Positions 60,901 to 64,000 of a stretch of DNA of 64,000 nucleotides are shown here, in pieces; within the stretch, counting starts at the first letter, position 1, and every line of letters starts with the position of its first letter. The notes under the pieces are model-generated. The model was not told where the DNA came from. It did not search any database and was given only the letters and a program-made list of their open reading frames with translations. Source of the DNA: Diphasiastrum complanatum (taxonomy: Eukaryota; Streptophyta; Lycopodiopsida; Lycopodiales; Lycopodiaceae); contig CM055097.1 of the NCBI GenBank assembly GCA_029204225.1, positions 6,651,676 to 6,715,675 of the forward strand, in the 5' to 3' direction. Position numbers and translations under genes: made by a program.

Positions 60901-63900
60901 ACATGACTAGAAGGCTCTCTCTCTCTCTCTGTGGAAAATGCCAAAAAAAAACGGTTCGAACCGTTTTTTCTTTTTTTTTAAATTTAAGCTTTTTTTTTCC
61001 GGTTTGAACCAAAAAAACTGTTCAAACCGGGCCGATTTGGCATAGCACGGTATTCATACCGAATTGATGAAGTAACAAATCTACTGCTGCATTACCGGAG
61101 ATTAATCTACTGCTGGGTTCCCCCAACCACTTGATTAATCATCCATGTATAATATCACATTGATGAAATATCTACTGTTGATGAATATTGTATTGAAGGC
61201 CCTACAATAACTGCAAAATCGTTTCGTATGATCCTCTTATAAAAGGTAGAGCATGAGCACCAGAAGGAATTTGACAAGGAACAATCAAACCTCCTTGTAG
61301 CAAATCAGATACCAGCCACAACACATCCTGTGCAAACTGAGACATACAATGTACAGGACGAGACTGGAGCTGTCCTTCGAAGCCAGTCAATGAGGTGATA
61401 ATATCCCACAAAAGAGAAAAAGTTCGTGGCTCATCAAAGGATGTTGGCACCGTTGTAAAAGATTAAATCATGTGTCAGGTATAGAGACTAGACACTCGAT
61501 CCAGAAAACCCTTAGGCTGCTCCAAAATGTGTGAATGGTATATGTTGGTGGACAGCAACAATAGATGATAGCATGCTCAAGAAAAATGCGACCAAAGATG
61601 GTACAAGTCTGTGAATGGCAACCATCCACTAATAACAACCAACAAATAGTAGAAATAGTCCCAAAATAACTCCGAATGTCCACAATGATGGCTGTATTGT
61701 GTTAGCCTCAATAGTTGATATACTGTAGATCCTTTAGTGATCCACAGCCACAGCTCAGTCATACCCTATACTAAACCAACTATGAGCTGGATGGAATGAA
61801 CAAGCTTCCAATTGGAAAAAATACTCAACAACGAGCTTATGGAAGCTTAGTGATGAAATAAGCAAAGCAAGAAAGCTTAAAATTGGAAGAACTATCCAGC
61901 TATGGTGTGCAAAAAGATGAAGAGGGCCCTAGCAATGGACTAAAAAATGACCAATGATGGTGTAGATGTGCTGCAAAGATGGACAATGAGCTTGAAGGTG
62001 TTTAGTCCTTCCAAATGAAAAAATCATACAATAAATTCTAACAAAAATCAATGGATGAACGTTAATAAGCTGAGCATAATATCAATCGCAGAACTTCCAC
62101 AAAGGACACTGGAGGTATACCATATGGGTCTCCTACAAAGAACTCAATGAAGTCAACTTTGTCATCTGTGAGTTACTCTGTTTATAGTGTTTTGAGTTCC
62201 CTTAAGGAGGACCCCTTAGAGAGTACTGAATCGGTTTAGCACTGGCATCAACAGAGCACAAGTCCCGGGAGGCTTCTTCACTCTACCATTTGGCCCAAGG
62301 GCACATACAGCCTGATCTTATCAAATTGAGACAAATAAGGCCACTATTTACCCAACTCATATGAACCATGTGACTACTAGTGTATAGGGGTTTCCAAGCT
62401 ATTCAAGGCAATAATAATAATGAGTAACAGGATCGTAATTACATGTACATATCTGATTCTAAGTTGCGGCACGTTCATAACATTATGCTATGGAATGCCA
62501 ACGAAATATTTGAAGTGAAAACTATATTATTTTCCTTTTTTTTTTTTAATTAAAGGTAACAAAATAGGTTTCAGCAGTTAAATCAAGCATACACAAAACA
62601 TCCGAACATTAACAGAACCAACAAATTGCTTGTGAGATTCATAGCCGCACACACCTTAAGCCCAACTACCACCATTACCTATGTCCACAATTCCCAACGT
62701 ACCAGTACCATAGTACATACTCGCACAAGAAGAAAAAGTAACAAAATACTCCACACACTCATTAGGAAGACAGCAGAAAGAGAAACCTGCCTTGCTTTCC
62801 AAAGATCCTAGCATCCTAAACTGCAAAGAAGATAATCAATCGTAGCAAAAAGAATGAAAGTAAAAAGATCACCATATCTTTTGAAGTGAGACAAACACCA
62901 AAATCCAAGCCAAAACCCTAGTTTCTGGTTTAACTTCTCATAACACAAAGTGATTAGTGTCCCTCTCTTACATCTATGCAAACTTTGTGATGTGCTCAAC
63001 GTGATGCTTTGTTATGAATAACACCATGCAAATAGGCTAGTTCTATAATGCAAAGCCGACACACGAGATTGAATCTTTCAGGAAGATCATAAATTGGAAA
63101 AACATACAATAGCTATCTAAGGGGAACTGTAGACATGTTGAATATTAAACTAGCAGACTATACCCATCATGTGCGGAAACTCCCTGCACCATCGATAGCT
63201 GTTCATTCAGCTCTTTGAGATCCAAATATCGAGAGATCTCCTCTGCTGAAGAAGCATCTTCCACATCCTGAATTGCAAATTCCTTATTAAATACTTAAAG
63301 GATTAAGCCAAAACTACTGGCTTAGCAAATGACTATATGATGCTTCTTGTATTTTGGTTCTGAAGCACCTAAGAAGGCTCAATAGAATGACAATTTGAAG
63401 CACATGCAAAATAGAATTCAGCTACCTGTTTGTTTGCAAAAATTAAAATGGGAGCGCCCTTTAATTCTTCATGTCTGAGAACTTTCTCTGCAATAGCATT
63501 GATGCATTTTCAGCAGCTCAGCGTGGTTGGTTTGTTTCAAAGGTAAACACAACCAAATGGAGGCTGGATTGCAAACAGCAAACTTGTACTATACAATTGC
63601 AGTATATTCCAAGAACGCTTCCAAATTACAGCTCTATTTATGTGTATAAGTAGTAAAATAGAAACATTTGAATTCCTGGATGAAAAGAAAGTGTACTCGA
63701 TATTGGAAAGATGAAAAAAATTATTATCAAGTGGAAAAACACAATTCTAAAACTTTATGAAATTGGGTCCTTTTCAAAGCTAGTACAATTCATACCGAGA
63801 GCAGATTTTGCATCTTCAAATCTTGCTTGATTTGCAGCATCAATAACATATAAAACAGCATGTGCTTCTTCAAAATACTTCTCCCAAATTGTACGCAATC

Positions 63901-63904
63901 CTAA
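57913..63904 (-). CDS. ARFRP1: ARF-related small GTPase (ARFRP1 type), C-terminal four exons
   Basis: Coding exons 63904-63796, 63487-63426, 63267-63164 and 58012-57913 join in frame across GT-AG introns (124 codons to TGA at 57915-57913). Reading: LGLRTIWEKYFEEAHAVLYV, IDAANQARFEDAKSAL; EKVLRHEELKGAPILIFANK-Q; DVEDASSAEEISRYLDLKEL, NEQLSMVQGVSAHDG; TGIKEGIMWLVDAMKTSKRT, ELLRQRVDAVVR. The NKQD guanine-specificity motif spans an intron (NKQ/D), SAHDG is the SAK-type loop, and the KSKRTE-like tail is typical of the ARFRP1 family (about 200 residues, trans-Golgi traffic regulator). P-loop and switch regions lie in exons beyond 64000. No lesion seen, so likely functional. The last intron is 5151 bp. 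Confidence 0.93.
58013..63163 (-). other. 5.15-kb last intron of the GTPase gene
   Basis: Donor GG/GTATAG at 63163 and acceptor TTCTGCAG at 58013. Mostly non-coding sequence with T/A runs. Open frames inside (such as 61450-61202 minus) do not match a known family. It contains the palindromes at 60943-61030. Other introns are short (63425-63268, 158 bp; 63795-63488, 308 bp). Confidence 0.85.
60943..61030. repeat. Paired palindromes in the intron
   Basis: AACGGTTCGAACCGTT (60950-60965) is a perfect 16-bp palindrome flanked by A- and T-runs. CCGGTTTGAAC (60999-61009) and GTTCAAACCGG (61020-61030) form an 11-bp hairpin around an A-rich loop. Both share a GGTTYGAACC core, which also resembles an RNA polymerase III B box, though no A box or tRNA fold is seen. 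Confidence 0.75.
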
Positions 63905-64000
63905 CTGCCGAGGACAACCTGTCACGATATTTTAGCGACCAAAGCTTCCGCAAGCACAAATTGGAGAACAAGTCAGAACTTCAAACACAAATCTTCCTGC

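Noticed and set aside
60950-60965. tRNA gene suggested by GGTTCGAACC
   Set aside because: No A box, acceptor stem or cloverleaf can be drawn; the motif is part of a palindrome.
61202-61450. 82-codon minus-strand frame in the GTPase intron
   Set aside because: No recognisable domain, no splice signals linking it, and frames of that length arise by chance in 5 kb.

Overview
This is a repeat-rich nuclear stretch of a plant genome. The evidence is plant-type Ty1/copia and Ty3/gypsy LTR retrotransposons primed by initiator-Met tRNA, spliced genes with GT-AG introns, long (CT)n tracts and TATA-type promoters. I cannot name the species. An EXT1-like exostosin fragment and the very high density of decayed elements would fit a large-genome plant such as a gymnosperm, fern or lycophyte, but that is a guess.

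Layout. 1-3.1 kb: copia relics of both orientations, an LTR-like GC-rich block, and a gypsy chromovirus integrase/chromodomain relic. 4.3-14.4 kb: a decayed gypsy-type element with a 78-80 bp minisatellite leader, a (CT)58 tract, and gag and protease relics. It is split by two nested copia insertions with clear 5-bp target duplications (CCTAA and AGTTG). 14.4-18.2 kb: a TGAAGA...TCTTCA LTR with a duplicated primer site, then a chromovirus gag-PR-INT-chromodomain that lacks RT/RNase H and ends in an LTR of a different type. 18.2-30.3 kb: unassigned AT-rich sequence, fragments of an unidentified spliced gene, copia and gypsy fragments in both orientations, and two copies of a 249-bp LTR with unusual AG...CT ends. 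30.3-36 kb: low-complexity repeats and an N-truncated exostosin (GT47) gene with its own TATA box. 36.2-41.7 kb: the best preserved chromovirus. 42.0-45.9 kb: a minus-strand non-chromovirus gypsy element. 47.5-48.1 kb: a compact intronless gene for a small secreted protein. 48.6-49.6 kb: a cluster of GC-rich foldback sequences inside a 24-bp minisatellite. 49.6-57.7 kb: mostly featureless DNA with short gag and RT relics and one long (TC)n tract. 57.9-63.9 kb: the last four coding exons, on the minus strand, of an ADP-ribosylation-factor-related GTPase (ARFRP1 type), including a 5.15-kb intron.

The apparently working host genes are therefore the ARFRP1-like GTPase (vesicle traffic at the Golgi; N-terminus outside the window) and the small secreted protein. 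The exostosin reading frame is open but truncated. Almost everything else is layered retrotransposon debris. Nothing here forms a multi-gene system. The most unusual signals are the foldback cluster, the small secreted protein gene, the AG...CT LTR family with shared GTATT flanks, and the LTR flanked by both a purine tract and primer sites.
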